Shown here one piece after another: positions 45,006 through 53,363 of a stretch of 64,000 nucleotides of DNA. Source of the stretch: Lichenicola sp050954785. GTDB taxonomy: Bacteria > Pseudomonadota > Alphaproteobacteria > Acetobacterales > Acetobacteraceae. The notes under the pieces were generated by a model that made no database searches, was not told the DNA's origin, and saw only the letters and a list, made by a program, of their open reading frames with translations. Both the position numbers and the translations under genes were made by a program. The stretch covers positions 13,042 through 77,041 of the forward strand of contig JBPBQO010000146.1 in assembly GCA_050954785.1 (NCBI GenBank). The letters are read 5' to 3'. The number at the start of each line of letters is the position of its first letter. The first letter of the stretch is position 1.

Positions 45006-46376
45006 ATGCCGCAAAACCCGCCAATGCCCGAGCTTGTGCTTCATGACAGCCTGACCAGGAAAACGGCACCCTTCGTGCCGCTCGATCCCGACCATGTGCG
45101 TCTCTATTACTGTGGCCCGACCGTTTACGACCTGGCGCATATCGGCAACCTGCGGGCGATGCTGTCCGCCGACCTGCTGGTCCGGCTGCTGCGGCTGCTT
45201 TATCCGCGCGTGACCTTCGTGCGCAACATCACCGACGTCGACGACAAGATCAACGCGCGCGCCGCCGAGCGCGGCATCGGCATCGACGTGCTGACCGCGG
45301 ATACGATCGCCGAGCTGCACGCCGATCTCGCCGCCGCCGGCATACTGGCGCCCGACATCGAGCCACGCGCTACCCACCATATCGACGACATGATCGCGTT
45401 GATCGGCAGCCTGATCGGATCTGATCATGCCTATGAGGCAGACGGGCACGTGCTGTTCTCGGTGCGCCATTTCGCGGATTACGGCCGGCTGTCCGGCCGT
45501 GATCCTGACGAGTTGATCGCCGGCGCACGGATCGAGGTCGCATCCTACAAGCACGATGCCGGCGACTTCGTGTTATGGAAGCCCTCGACGCCGGAACTGC
45601 CCGGCTGGGACAGCCCATGGGGCCGTGGCCGTCCGGGCTGGCATATCGAGTGCAGTGCCATGGCGCACCGCTATCTCGGCGACAGCTTCGACATCCATGG
45701 CGGCGGCGACGATTTGCTGTTTCCCCACCACGAGAACGAGCGTGCACAGAGCCTGTGCGGCTATCCTGGCAGCCGGTTCGCCAACATCTGGCTGCATAAC
45801 GCGATGCTGCTCGTCGATGGCGAGAAGATGTCGAAGAGCCTCGGGAATTTCTTCACGGTGCGTGAAATTCTGGCCGACACTCCGCCGGAGGCACTGCGGC
45901 TGCTGCTGATGCAGACGCATTACCGGTCGGTACTGAACTTTACCCGTGCCGGGCTGGTCGAGGCACGACGAACGCTCGATCGCTTCTATCGGGCCATCGA
46001 AGCCTGCAACCTGGCGCCGGAGCGTGGCGACGAACCGGTTCCCGTGGCGGTGGTGGACGCGCTGTGCCAGGATCTCAACACTCCAGGCGTGATGGCCGTG
46101 CTGCACCGGCTGGCCGATGCGGCGATTGCGGGCGACGCGACAGCGGGCGAGGGGCTTCGGGCCGCGGGCCGTGCGATCGGCCTGCTCCGGCTGGACCCCG
46201 AGGCCTGGTTCCGTTCGGGCGTCGACGAGCCGGCGATCCAGGCTGCCATCGCTGAACGGCTGCAGGCACGCACGGCGCGAGATTTCGTTCGGGCCGATGC
46301 GATCCGGGCCACGCTGCTGGCGGATGGCATCGTGCTCGAGGATGGACCCGGCGGCACCATCTGGCGTCGCGTATGA
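45006..46376 (+). CDS. cysS: Cysteinyl-tRNA synthetase
   Basis: 456 residues. Zinc-binding and active-site motifs: YYCGPTVYD (Cys36), HIGN (45-48), FVRNITDVDDKI, WHIECSAM and DIHGGGDDLLFPHHENE, and KMSKSLGN near residue 274. Residues match class I CysRS of normal length. An in-frame ATG at 45024 is an alternative start. Its end overlaps trmJ (ATGA). Confidence 0.97.
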   Translation: MPQNPPMPELVLHDSLTRKTAPFVPLDPDHVRLYYCGPTVYDLAHIGNLRAMLSADLLVRLLRLLYPRVTFVRNITDVDDKINARAAERGIGIDVLTADTIAELHADLAAAGILAPDIEPRATHHIDDMIALIGSLIGSDHAYEADGHVLFSVRHFADYGRLSGRDPDELIAGARIEVASYKHDAGDFVLWKPSTPELPGWDSPWGRGRPGWHIECSAMAHRYLGDSFDIHGGGDDLLFPHHENERAQSLCGYPGSRFANIWLHNAMLLVDGEKMSKSLGNFFTVREILADTPPEALRLLLMQTHYRSVLNFTRAGLVEARRTLDRFYRAIEACNLAPERGDEPVPVAVVDALCQDLNTPGVMAVLHRLADAAIAGDATAGEGLRAAGRAIGLLRLDPEAWFRSGVDEPAIQAAIAERLQARTARDFVRADAIRATLLADGIVLEDGPGGTIWRRV

Positions 46377-47179
46377 CCGGCCGTGACGGCGGCGCCGACC
46401 TCAGTCCGATCGGCAACAGCCCGGTGGTGGTGCTGGTACGTCCGCAACTGGCCGAGAATATCGGCGCGGTGGCGCGCGCGATGGCCAATGGCGGGCTGTT
46501 CCATCTGCGCCTGGTCGCCCCGCGCGACGGCTGGCCGCAGGAGCGCGCCTGGCGCTCGGCGTCCGGCGCCGACCGTATCCTGGACGCCGCCACGGTGCAT
46601 CCCGACGTCGATGACGCGGTGTCCGACCTGCACCGGGTGTTCGCGACCTGCCCGAGGCCGCGCCACATCGTGAAGCCGATCCTGACCGCGCGCGGCGGTG
46701 CAGCCGAGATCCGCGAGATCAGCCGGCGCGGACTCGGCGTCGGCTTGCTGTTCGGGCCGGAGCGGGCCGGGCTCGACAATGACGACATGGCGCGGGCCGA
46801 CGCGTTGATCCGCTATCCGCTGAACCCGGGCTTCTCGTCGCTCAACCTCGCCCAGGCGGTCATGATCATGGCCTACGAGTGGTGGCTGAGTGCTGCGGGA
46901 GAAAATGGCGAGGAGGAGATCCCGCCACGCGTGCTGATGACCAACGAGACCCAGGTCGCCACCAAGGGCGAGCTCGGCAACTTCATGACCCACCTGGTGC
47001 GCGAGCTCGACGCCTGCGGCTTCCTGCGCAACATGCCCAAGCGCCCCGGCATGGTACGCAACCTGTGGCATTTCTTCGAGCGCGGCGAGGTGACCCAGCA
47101 GGAGCTGCGCACGCTGCATGGGGTGGTGACGGAACTGGCGCTGGGCCGCCGGCTACGCGGTCGCGACGAGGCCGGCTGA
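46373..47179 (+). CDS. trmJ: tRNA (cytidine/uridine-2'-O-)-methyltransferase TrmJ-like
   Basis: 268 residues. SPOUT-fold methyltransferase with VVVLVRPQLAENIGAVARAM (motif 1, substrate and Asn/Glu), LLFGPERAGLDNDDM (motif 2) and NPGFSSLNLAQAVMIMAYE (motif 3, SAM knot). This order belongs to the TrmJ/LasT group that methylates ribose at position 32 in tRNAs. The C-terminal 100 residues include a helical extension ending in LRTLHGVVTELALGRRL. Coupled to cysS. Confidence 0.9.
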   Translation: MTGRDGGADLSPIGNSPVVVLVRPQLAENIGAVARAMANGGLFHLRLVAPRDGWPQERAWRSASGADRILDAATVHPDVDDAVSDLHRVFATCPRPRHIVKPILTARGGAAEIREISRRGLGVGLLFGPERAGLDNDDMARADALIRYPLNPGFSSLNLAQAVMIMAYEWWLSAAGENGEEEIPPRVLMTNETQVATKGELGNFMTHLVRELDACGFLRNMPKRPGMVRNLWHFFERGEVTQQELRTLHGVVTELALGRRLRGRDEAG

Positions 47180-47408
47180 CTGCGAACGTTGACTTGAATG
47201 CGTGTCGCACCTATACGCCGCCGCACTGCCGGGAACGTGGACGGTCCGGTTGGTGCTGCACCTGCATACGAGGCGGCGGCACCAATGATACGGACTGCGC
47301 CCGTCGCGACCAAATCCGGTCGCGGCCTACCGGTGCAACAAGCGGAACAGGGCGACGGGCTTCTGGCCTGAACGCGCGCCGCACCGACGATAAGAAAGGA
47401 GCGCGCTC
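47180..47408 (+). other. rpsD leader region
   Basis: 229 bp before rpsD. CGCGACC (47305-47311) pairs with GGTCGCG (47318-47324) around a six-base loop, and a strong ribosome binding site (AAAGGAG) ends the region. The hairpin has no T-run, so it may be a leader structure rather than a terminator; autogenous control by S4 is known in some bacteria but not shown here. Confidence 0.35.
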
Positions 47409-48026
47409 ATGACCAAGCGCCTCGAAAGCAAGTACAAGATCAACCGCCGCCTCGGCGTCAATCTCTGGGGCCGTGCGAAGTCGCCGATCAACAAGCGCGA
47501 ATACGGTCCGGGCCAGCACGGCCAGCGCCGCAAGCAGAAGCCCTCGGACTTCTCCGTGCAGCTCATGGCGAAGCAGAAGCTCAAGGGCTACTACGGCAAC
47601 ATCAGCGAGAAGCAGTTCCGCAAGTATTACGACGAGGCGGTCCGCCGCAAGGGCGACACCTCGGAGAACCTGATCGACCTGCTCGAGCGCCGGTTGGATG
47701 CGGTGATCTATCGCCTCAAGTTCGCGATGACGCCGTTCGCCGCCCGCCAGTTCGTCAACCATGGCCATGTCACCGTCAACGGCAAGAAGGTCAACATTCC
47801 GTCCTTCCTGGTGCGCGACGGCGATGCGATCGAAGTTCGCGAGAAGTCGAAGCAACTGGCCGTCGTGCTCGATGCTGCACAGAGCGGCGAGCGGGATGTT
47901 CCGGAATATCTCGAGGTCGATCATCGTGCGATGAAGGGCAAGTTCCAGCGCAGCCCGAAGCTGTCGGACGTGCCGTATCCGGTATCGATGGAACCGAACC
48001 TGGTCGTCGAGTTCTACTCGCGCTAG
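47409..48026 (+). CDS. rpsD: 30S ribosomal protein S4
   Basis: 205 residues, standard length. Starts MTKRLESKYKINRRLG and contains the S4 RNA-binding domain LLERRLDAVIYRLKFAMTPFAARQFVNHGHVTVNGKKVNIPS. It is a primary 16S rRNA binder in 30S assembly. In alphaproteobacteria it is usually outside the S10/alpha operons, as here. Preceded by an AAAGGAG ribosome binding site. Confidence 0.98.
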   Translation: MTKRLESKYKINRRLGVNLWGRAKSPINKREYGPGQHGQRRKQKPSDFSVQLMAKQKLKGYYGNISEKQFRKYYDEAVRRKGDTSENLIDLLERRLDAVIYRLKFAMTPFAARQFVNHGHVTVNGKKVNIPSFLVRDGDAIEVREKSKQLAVVLDAAQSGERDVPEYLEVDHRAMKGKFQRSPKLSDVPYPVSMEPNLVVEFYSR

Positions 48027-48034
48027 TGACGACC

Positions 48035-48156
48035 GCAGGAGGCTCTGCCTCCTGCACCTCCGCCAGAGGGCAGTCGCCCTCTGGACACCCAATTTCTTAA
48101 ACCCTGGGTTCCAAGGGCGACTGCCCTTGGCGGGGTCCAGGGGCGGAGCCCCTTGG
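48035..48156. repeat. Cluster of nested palindromes (REP-like intergenic repeat)
   Basis: Four stem-loops in 122 bp: GCAGGAGGC/GCCTCCTGC (48035-48055), CCAGAGGGC/GCCCTCTGG (48063-48084), CCAAGGGC/GCCCTTGG (48111-48130) and GGGGC/GCCCC (48140-48152). The second and third are near reverse complements of each other, with loops AGTC and GACT. This structure is typical of short intergenic repeats found in many copies in GC-rich alphaproteobacteria. It fills the gap between rpsD and prfC and may end rpsD transcription. Confidence 0.8.
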
Positions 48157-49691
48157 CCTTGTCCGACCTAGCATCCGAAATCTCCCGCCGCCGCACCTTC
48201 GCGATCATCTCGCATCCGGACGCCGGCAAGACCACGCTCACCGAGCGCCTGCTCCGTGCCGGTGGTGCGATCCAGCTCGCCGGCAACGTCCGCGCCAAGG
48301 GTGAGCGACGCCGCACCCGGTCCGACTGGATGGGCATCGAGCGCGATCGTGGCATCTCCGTCGTCACCTCGGTGATGACGTTCGAGTATGGCGGCTGCAT
48401 CTTCAACCTGCTCGACACGCCAGGCCACGAGGACTTCTCCGAGGATACCTATCGGACGCTGACTGCGGTCGATTCCGCGGTCATGGTGATCGACGCCGCC
48501 AAGGGCATCGAGGCCCGCACGCTCAAGCTGTTCGAGATCTGCCGGCTGCGCGACATCCCGATCATCACCTTCGTCAACAAGATGGATCGCGAGGCGCAGG
48601 ACCCGTTCGCGCTGCTGGACGAAGTATCGTCCGCGCTGGCACTGGACACCGCGCCGGCGACCTGGCCGATCGGTCGTGCCTTCAACTTCGTCGGCACCTA
48701 CGATCTGCGCGCCCGCGAAGTGCATGTATCGGTGCCACTGGAGCAGTCGGACCCGCGTATGATCGCACTCGGCGAGGAGCTCGAGCTGGTGCAGGCGGCG
48801 TTGCCGGAATGGGACCGGGAAAGCTTCGATGCCGGCCATCTGACGCCGGTCTATTTCGGCAGCGCGATGCGCGAGATCGGCGTGACCGACCTGCTGGATG
48901 CGCTGGTGAGCTTCGGCCCACAGCCGCGCGCGCAGGCAACCGACGGCCGCATCGTGCAGGCGGACGAGCCGACCATGACCGCGCTGATTTTCAAGATCCA
49001 GGCCAACATGGATCCCAACCATCGGGATCGCATGGCGTTCGCGCGGGTCTGTTCCGGCCAGTTGACGCGCGGCATGCGGGTCAAGCACGTGCGGTCGGGC
49101 AAGCAGTTCGCGCTGCATACGCCGCAGTTCTTCTTTGCCCGCGATCGCCAGCTTGCCGAGGAGGCCTATGCCGGAGACGTCGTCGGCATCCCGAACCACG
49201 GCACGCTGCGGATCGGCGACACGCTGACCGAGGGGGAGGAGCTGCGCTTCACCGGCGTGCCGCATTTCGCGCCCGAGATCCTGAGGCGGGTACGGCTCGA
49301 CGATGCGATGAAGGCCAAGAAGCTGCGTCAGGCATTGCAGGAGCTGGCGGAAGAGGGCGTCGTGCAGTTGTTCCGGCCGCAGGATGGCAGTCCGCCGATC
49401 GTCGGCGTGGTCGGCACACTGCAGCTCGACGTGCTGCAGGCGCGTCTGACCGGCGAATACGGGGTGGGGATCGGTTTCGAATCCACGCCGTTCTCGCTTG
49501 CGCGCTGGGTCGATGGCGATAAGCTACGGCTCGCGACTTTCGTGGCGACGAACCGGACCGCGATGGCGGACGATCTGGATGGCGATCCGGTGTTTCTTGC
49601 AAGCTCGGCCTTCATGATGCGCCGAACCGCCGAGATGAACGCCGAACTGCGGTTCGTGGATATCAAGCAGATCGGCAGCAACTTCAGCTGA
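48153..49691 (+). CDS. prfC: Peptide chain release factor 3
   Basis: 512 residues. GTPase that recycles RF1/RF2 from the ribosome. G1 HPDAGKTT, G3 DTPGHEDFSEDT, G4 NKMDRE, and the RF3-specific start SRRRTFAIISHPDAGK; the C-terminal part includes VGVVGTLQLDVLQARL. No ATG lies before the G1 motif. The likely starts are TTG at 48153 or TTG at 48159, both within or right next to the palindromic repeat, with no good ribosome binding site, so the exact start is unsure. Confidence 0.94.
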   Translation: MALSDLASEISRRRTFAIISHPDAGKTTLTERLLRAGGAIQLAGNVRAKGERRRTRSDWMGIERDRGISVVTSVMTFEYGGCIFNLLDTPGHEDFSEDTYRTLTAVDSAVMVIDAAKGIEARTLKLFEICRLRDIPIITFVNKMDREAQDPFALLDEVSSALALDTAPATWPIGRAFNFVGTYDLRAREVHVSVPLEQSDPRMIALGEELELVQAALPEWDRESFDAGHLTPVYFGSAMREIGVTDLLDALVSFGPQPRAQATDGRIVQADEPTMTALIFKIQANMDPNHRDRMAFARVCSGQLTRGMRVKHVRSGKQFALHTPQFFFARDRQLAEEAYAGDVVGIPNHGTLRIGDTLTEGEELRFTGVPHFAPEILRRVRLDDAMKAKKLRQALQELAEEGVVQLFRPQDGSPPIVGVVGTLQLDVLQARLTGEYGVGIGFESTPFSLARWVDGDKLRLATFVATNRTAMADDLDGDPVFLASSAFMMRRTAEMNAELRFVDIKQIGSNFS

Positions 49692-49962
49692 CGCCACGAC
49701 GATCGACGACCAGTTTCGATCAGCACATACCCGACATCGTCAGACGCAGCCTGCGTTCTGTTCCTGACGATAAGGCGCTTGAGGAAGCGCGCTATGGCCT
49801 GCCTGAAACCGTGGCTGTGCGCCTCATCGTGCGAAGCAATACGCAAGCCGGGCCATGAGGCCCTGGCCGGAACATGCCTCGGTACGTTCCGTTCGCGTGT
49901 AGACAGCGACCCAATTCAATCTCGATTCATATGATTACTCACTCGAAAATTAAGGAATAAAC

Positions 49963-50658
49963 ATGACGACGACAGATCTGCACGTGCCGCATCCGATCAA
50001 CGCGGTCATATTCGATATGGACGGCCTCCTGCTGGACACTGAAAGCCTGGCAATGGATGCCCTGGTCAGTGCCGGCGACGCGCTCGGCTACGATATGCCA
50101 CCTGCATTCTGCTACCTGATGATCGGCGCGCCGGCCGACCGCTGCCGCGAACTCGTCGTCGAGAAATACGGCGCGGACTTTCCGCTGCAACGCTATTTCG
50201 ACCTGCAGGAAGCGCATCTGCGCGCACTCGTCGACGAGGGCAAGATGTCGCTGAAGGCAGGGGTGGTCGATCTGCTCGACTATCTGGACGCGCACGGCAT
50301 CAAGCGTGCGATTGCCACCTCATCCAGTCGGACGCGCACCGACCATCATCTCGCCCTCATGGGCATAGCGCAGCGTTTCGGGGCAATCGTCACCCGGGAC
50401 GATGTGGCGCGGGGCAAGCCGCATCCGGATCCGTTCCTGACGGCAGCCGGGAAGCTCGGGGTCGAGCCGGGCATGTGCCTGGCACTGGAAGATTCCTATA
50501 ATGGGATCCGGGCCGCGCATGCCGCCGGGATGCGGGTCATCATGGTCCCGGATCTTCTGGAGCCGACCGAGGAAATGCATACGAAGGCGCACCGCGTCGT
50601 GCAAAGTCTGCACGACGTGATCCACTTCCTCGGCAAGAATGAGTCGCCGGTTTCCTGA
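49963..50658 (+). CDS. HAD-superfamily phosphatase, beta-phosphoglucomutase-like
   Basis: 231 residues with AAGGAA before the ATG. HAD motif I IFDMDGLLLDTES, motif II ATSSS, motif III with GKPHPDPFLTAA, and motif IV LEDSYNGIRAA. A helical cap lies between motifs I and II, giving subfamily IA. Such enzymes dephosphorylate small phosphosugars or isomerise them; the substrate is not predictable. Convergent with the dehydrogenase downstream. The 270-bp gap before it shows no gene. Confidence 0.9.
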   Translation: MTTTDLHVPHPINAVIFDMDGLLLDTESLAMDALVSAGDALGYDMPPAFCYLMIGAPADRCRELVVEKYGADFPLQRYFDLQEAHLRALVDEGKMSLKAGVVDLLDYLDAHGIKRAIATSSSRTRTDHHLALMGIAQRFGAIVTRDDVARGKPHPDPFLTAAGKLGVEPGMCLALEDSYNGIRAAHAAGMRVIMVPDLLEPTEEMHTKAHRVVQSLHDVIHFLGKNESPVS

Positions 50659-50693
50659 CTGCAGCCGCTCTGAACGTTTCGGCGAGCATCTTT

Positions 50694-50750
50694 ATCCGAT
50701 CGAATAGCAAGACGATCGGATATGCTCTGGCTGCTTCAGGCAGCCAGAGC
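50694..50750. terminator. Two tandem hairpins between convergent genes
   Basis: ATCCGATCG (50694-50702)/CGATCGGAT (50713-50721), then GCTCTGGCTGC (50724-50734)/GCAGCCAGAGC (50740-50750), a perfect 11-bp stem whose loop contains the stop codon of the minus-strand dehydrogenase. Likely a bidirectional terminator, though neither has a strong T-run. Confidence 0.55.
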
Positions 50751-52277
50751 GAGAGCCCGCTGTACGACATCACGGACCGGGTACAGATGGAGGTCCCGTA
50801 GCGCCTGCGCGAGTTGCAGAACGATCCTGTCGTGATCCGGAAGAGCCGGTCCGAATACCGGTTCGATCCCGAGGAAACTCGCGGCCTGCCGGTGATGATC
50901 CTCGCCGATGGTTTCGCACAGGTTTTTCATCTCGGCGGCACTCGGGTCGATCGGCGCCACGTGCGTGCCCGTGGTGTCCCGCAACGCGAACCACCGGATC
51001 CAGGCGGCGATACCGAGGATCGCGCAGGGGCTGTCGCGACCTGCATGCAGACCTTCCCGTAGCGGCTCCATCAGCCGGGTCGCGAGTTTGCCCGACCCGT
51101 TCCGACCGATCCGGCCGACATCGTGCTGGATGGCAGGGTTCTGCAATCGCGTGATGAGTTCGGACACGTAGTGCTGCAGGGCAGCCGGCTCCATATCCAG
51201 GGTCTGGCCTTGCTCACGGAGCATGAAGGTCTCGACGAATGTCCGGAACAACGGATCGGCGATGGTGTCGGCGATGGTTCTGAAGCCGGCGAGGGCACCA
51301 ACATAAGCCAGCATCATGTGGGCACCGTTGAGCAGGCGCAGCTTGGCGAGTTCGAACGGCTGGACGTCCGTAACGAAACGAGCGCCGGCCGCTTCCCAGA
51401 GCGGACGCGGCCCATCGAAATTCTCGATTATCCACTGCAGGTATGGTTCCGCCGAAACCGGCGCAGCGTCTTCCAGGCCGAGAAGACGAGCGGCGTCCTC
51501 GCGATCGAGATCGGTCGTCGCAGGAACGATGCGATCCACCATGGAGTTCGGGAAGCGTACGGTACGCTCGATCCATCCGGCGAGCGCATCGTCGTGCAGC
51601 GAGGCGAAATCGATGACCGCCTGGCGCAACGTATTGCCGTTCGATGCGACATTGTCGCAGCTCAGGATGACCGGCGGCTTCCGTCCCGCCCGGCGCGACA
51701 CATCGAGCCCATAGGTGATCGCGCCGACGGCGCTGCGAGGATGCTGCCGGTGACCGAGGTCGTGCAGGATGTCGGGATGAGATGCCTGCAACCGTCCGGT
51801 CGCTGGTTCCAGGAGGTAGCCGTCCGCCGTCACGGTGAGCGTGACGAGGTGCGTGTCGGCATCGGCCAGCCGGGCGGGCAGGCCTCTCTCGTCGGAAGGG
51901 GCATGCAGTACTTCGCGCAGGCTCCCCACCACTTCCGCGCGGATACCCTGCTCGCTCCGTTCCAGCAGCGTGTAGAGCCCGTCCTGCGGACGCAATTGAT
52001 TGGGTGTCGTCGAGCGAAGCATGCTGGCCGAGGCAATGCCCCAGCGTGTTCCAGCAGGACCCTCCGCTTCGATAGCCCGTTGCGTGGCGACCGCCTGATG
52101 ACCACGATGGAAAGCACCGCAGCCCAGATGGAGAATCCCCGTTCCGAGCGAAGCGGGATCGAAGCCGGGCTTCCGCACGGCGGGCGGAACGGAACTCAAT
52201 GTCGAATAGCAAAGGCGTGGATCGACCCGGATGCCAAGTAAGCCTGGGTCTCGTAAAACTTTATTCAGAACCGTCAT
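50736..52277 (-). CDS. Mannitol dehydrogenase / fructuronate reductase family protein
   Basis: 513 residues. Polyol-specific long-chain dehydrogenase: N-terminal NAD(P) site HLGCGAFHRGHQA, SCDNVASNG, and the catalytic KLRLLNGAH (Lys-x4-Asn-x2-His). Related enzymes interconvert mannitol and fructose or reduce fructuronate or tagaturonate; which one cannot be told from motifs alone. It probably takes part in polyol or uronate use, common in acetic acid bacteria. No pathway partner is adjacent. Its last codons form part of a terminator hairpin. Confidence 0.9.
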   Translation of the reverse strand: MTVLNKVLRDPGLLGIRVDPRLCYSTLSSVPPAVRKPGFDPASLGTGILHLGCGAFHRGHQAVATQRAIEAEGPAGTRWGIASASMLRSTTPNQLRPQDGLYTLLERSEQGIRAEVVGSLREVLHAPSDERGLPARLADADTHLVTLTVTADGYLLEPATGRLQASHPDILHDLGHRQHPRSAVGAITYGLDVSRRAGRKPPVILSCDNVASNGNTLRQAVIDFASLHDDALAGWIERTVRFPNSMVDRIVPATTDLDREDAARLLGLEDAAPVSAEPYLQWIIENFDGPRPLWEAAGARFVTDVQPFELAKLRLLNGAHMMLAYVGALAGFRTIADTIADPLFRTFVETFMLREQGQTLDMEPAALQHYVSELITRLQNPAIQHDVGRIGRNGSGKLATRLMEPLREGLHAGRDSPCAILGIAAWIRWFALRDTTGTHVAPIDPSAAEMKNLCETIGEDHHRQAASFLGIEPVFGPALPDHDRIVLQLAQALRDLHLYPVRDVVQRALALAA

Positions 52278-52639
52278 GCGTGGTGGAGTTCCTTCCTATC
52301 GTGGACCTGATGTGTGTCGCATCGCACAACTTTCCACCCTTTTTAGTGGGTAAGGGCGAGCGGAACTGTGAGTGGATGAAGGAGATCCCTGTCACGGCAA
52401 CGCAAAGATCGAGGCATCTTCATCATCGGAAATTTTACGATACACGCAGGCAATCGACCGATCGACGGTCCTGCCATGTCGGTTATGCAGCCGCAGACCA
52501 CATTCGTAGGGATGTACCTTCGGTATTCTCGCTCGAACCGGTTCCACGCATCGCTACGTTTCGCATGGATCATCGCAAGAGCCGGTCACCGTGAATTCAG
52601 CCGGGCACGCCGGCTGATCCAGGCTGTCGACGTAGCGCG
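52278..52639. other. Intergenic region
   Basis: 362 bp between two minus-strand genes. No recognisable frame, RNA or repeat; it presumably contains the promoter of the dehydrogenase gene. Confidence 0.5.
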
Positions 52640-53356
52640 CTACAGGCAGGTGAGCAGGATGCGGGCCGACGGCATCAAGGTCGGTCCGGCCAGCGTGACG
52701 AACCGGTCGATTTCGGCACGCGGCACAAGCTTCAGAACATCGTATTCGTTATTGCCGGCTTCTGCATGACGTTGTCCGACCTGTATGAAATCCAGCTTCG
52801 TGCGAAGCAGGAAGCCGACATCGATCACATGGCTGACGCCATGCTCGATTGCCGCGACCGGCCTGACCATGTCGATATCGTCGTGCGTCAGTCCCAGCTC
52901 CTCCTCCAGTTCCGCGAAGAGCTGGTCAGTCAGGTCGAGGCCGCCATCGACACCGTCACGTGCTTCCACGTTGCCGGCCGGCGCGGCCTGCCAGCATCCG
53001 GGCAGATAGACCGAATCCGGTTGGCGCCGACCCAGGACAAGGCCGTCGGCGCACTCGAGCAAGCCGTTCACGGCCAGGGCGCGGATCGACAGCAGCGGGA
53101 ACAGCGACGGACGAAGCAACTGCGCGAACGTCCGTCGATACTCGGTCCAGTGCCCACCGATTTCCGACGCGGTAATCCGGTCCGCGCAGAACACCCGGCC
53201 GTTGAACAATGAGGGCCGCAGGGCACACTGCTCGGTCCAGAACGCGGCGATCTCGGCCTCGAGCTCGACGGACAGGATCGGCGCCGCGCGGTCGACCACC
53301 AGCCTGACGTCGCCGTCGAGCGGGGTGCTGGTCCAGTCTGCCGGGGCGCCGATCAT
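52640..53356 (-). CDS. Nudix-domain protein
   Basis: 238 residues. The C-terminal half has a Nudix-like core: LLECADGLVLGRRQPDSVYLPGCWQAAPAGNVEA followed by LFAELEEELGL. The canonical box (REUxEExGU) reads AELEEELGL, so the Arg is replaced by Ala, while the metal-binding Glu residues remain. The N-terminal half (about 1-90) is not recognised. It would hydrolyse a nucleoside diphosphate linked to some moiety, but the substrate is unknown. It lies 7 bp downstream of zwf in the same direction and may be co-transcribed. Confidence 0.75.
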   Translation of the reverse strand: MIGAPADWTSTPLDGDVRLVVDRAAPILSVELEAEIAAFWTEQCALRPSLFNGRVFCADRITASEIGGHWTEYRRTFAQLLRPSLFPLLSIRALAVNGLLECADGLVLGRRQPDSVYLPGCWQAAPAGNVEARDGVDGGLDLTDQLFAELEEELGLTHDDIDMVRPVAAIEHGVSHVIDVGFLLRTKLDFIQVGQRHAEAGNNEYDVLKLVPRAEIDRFVTLAGPTLMPSARILLTCL

Positions 53357-53363
53357 GATGCCG

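Noticed and set aside
47305..47324. Hairpin before rpsD considered as a riboswitch or intrinsic terminator
   Set aside because: Only a single 7-bp stem without T-run or conserved riboswitch core; listed as a leader region only.
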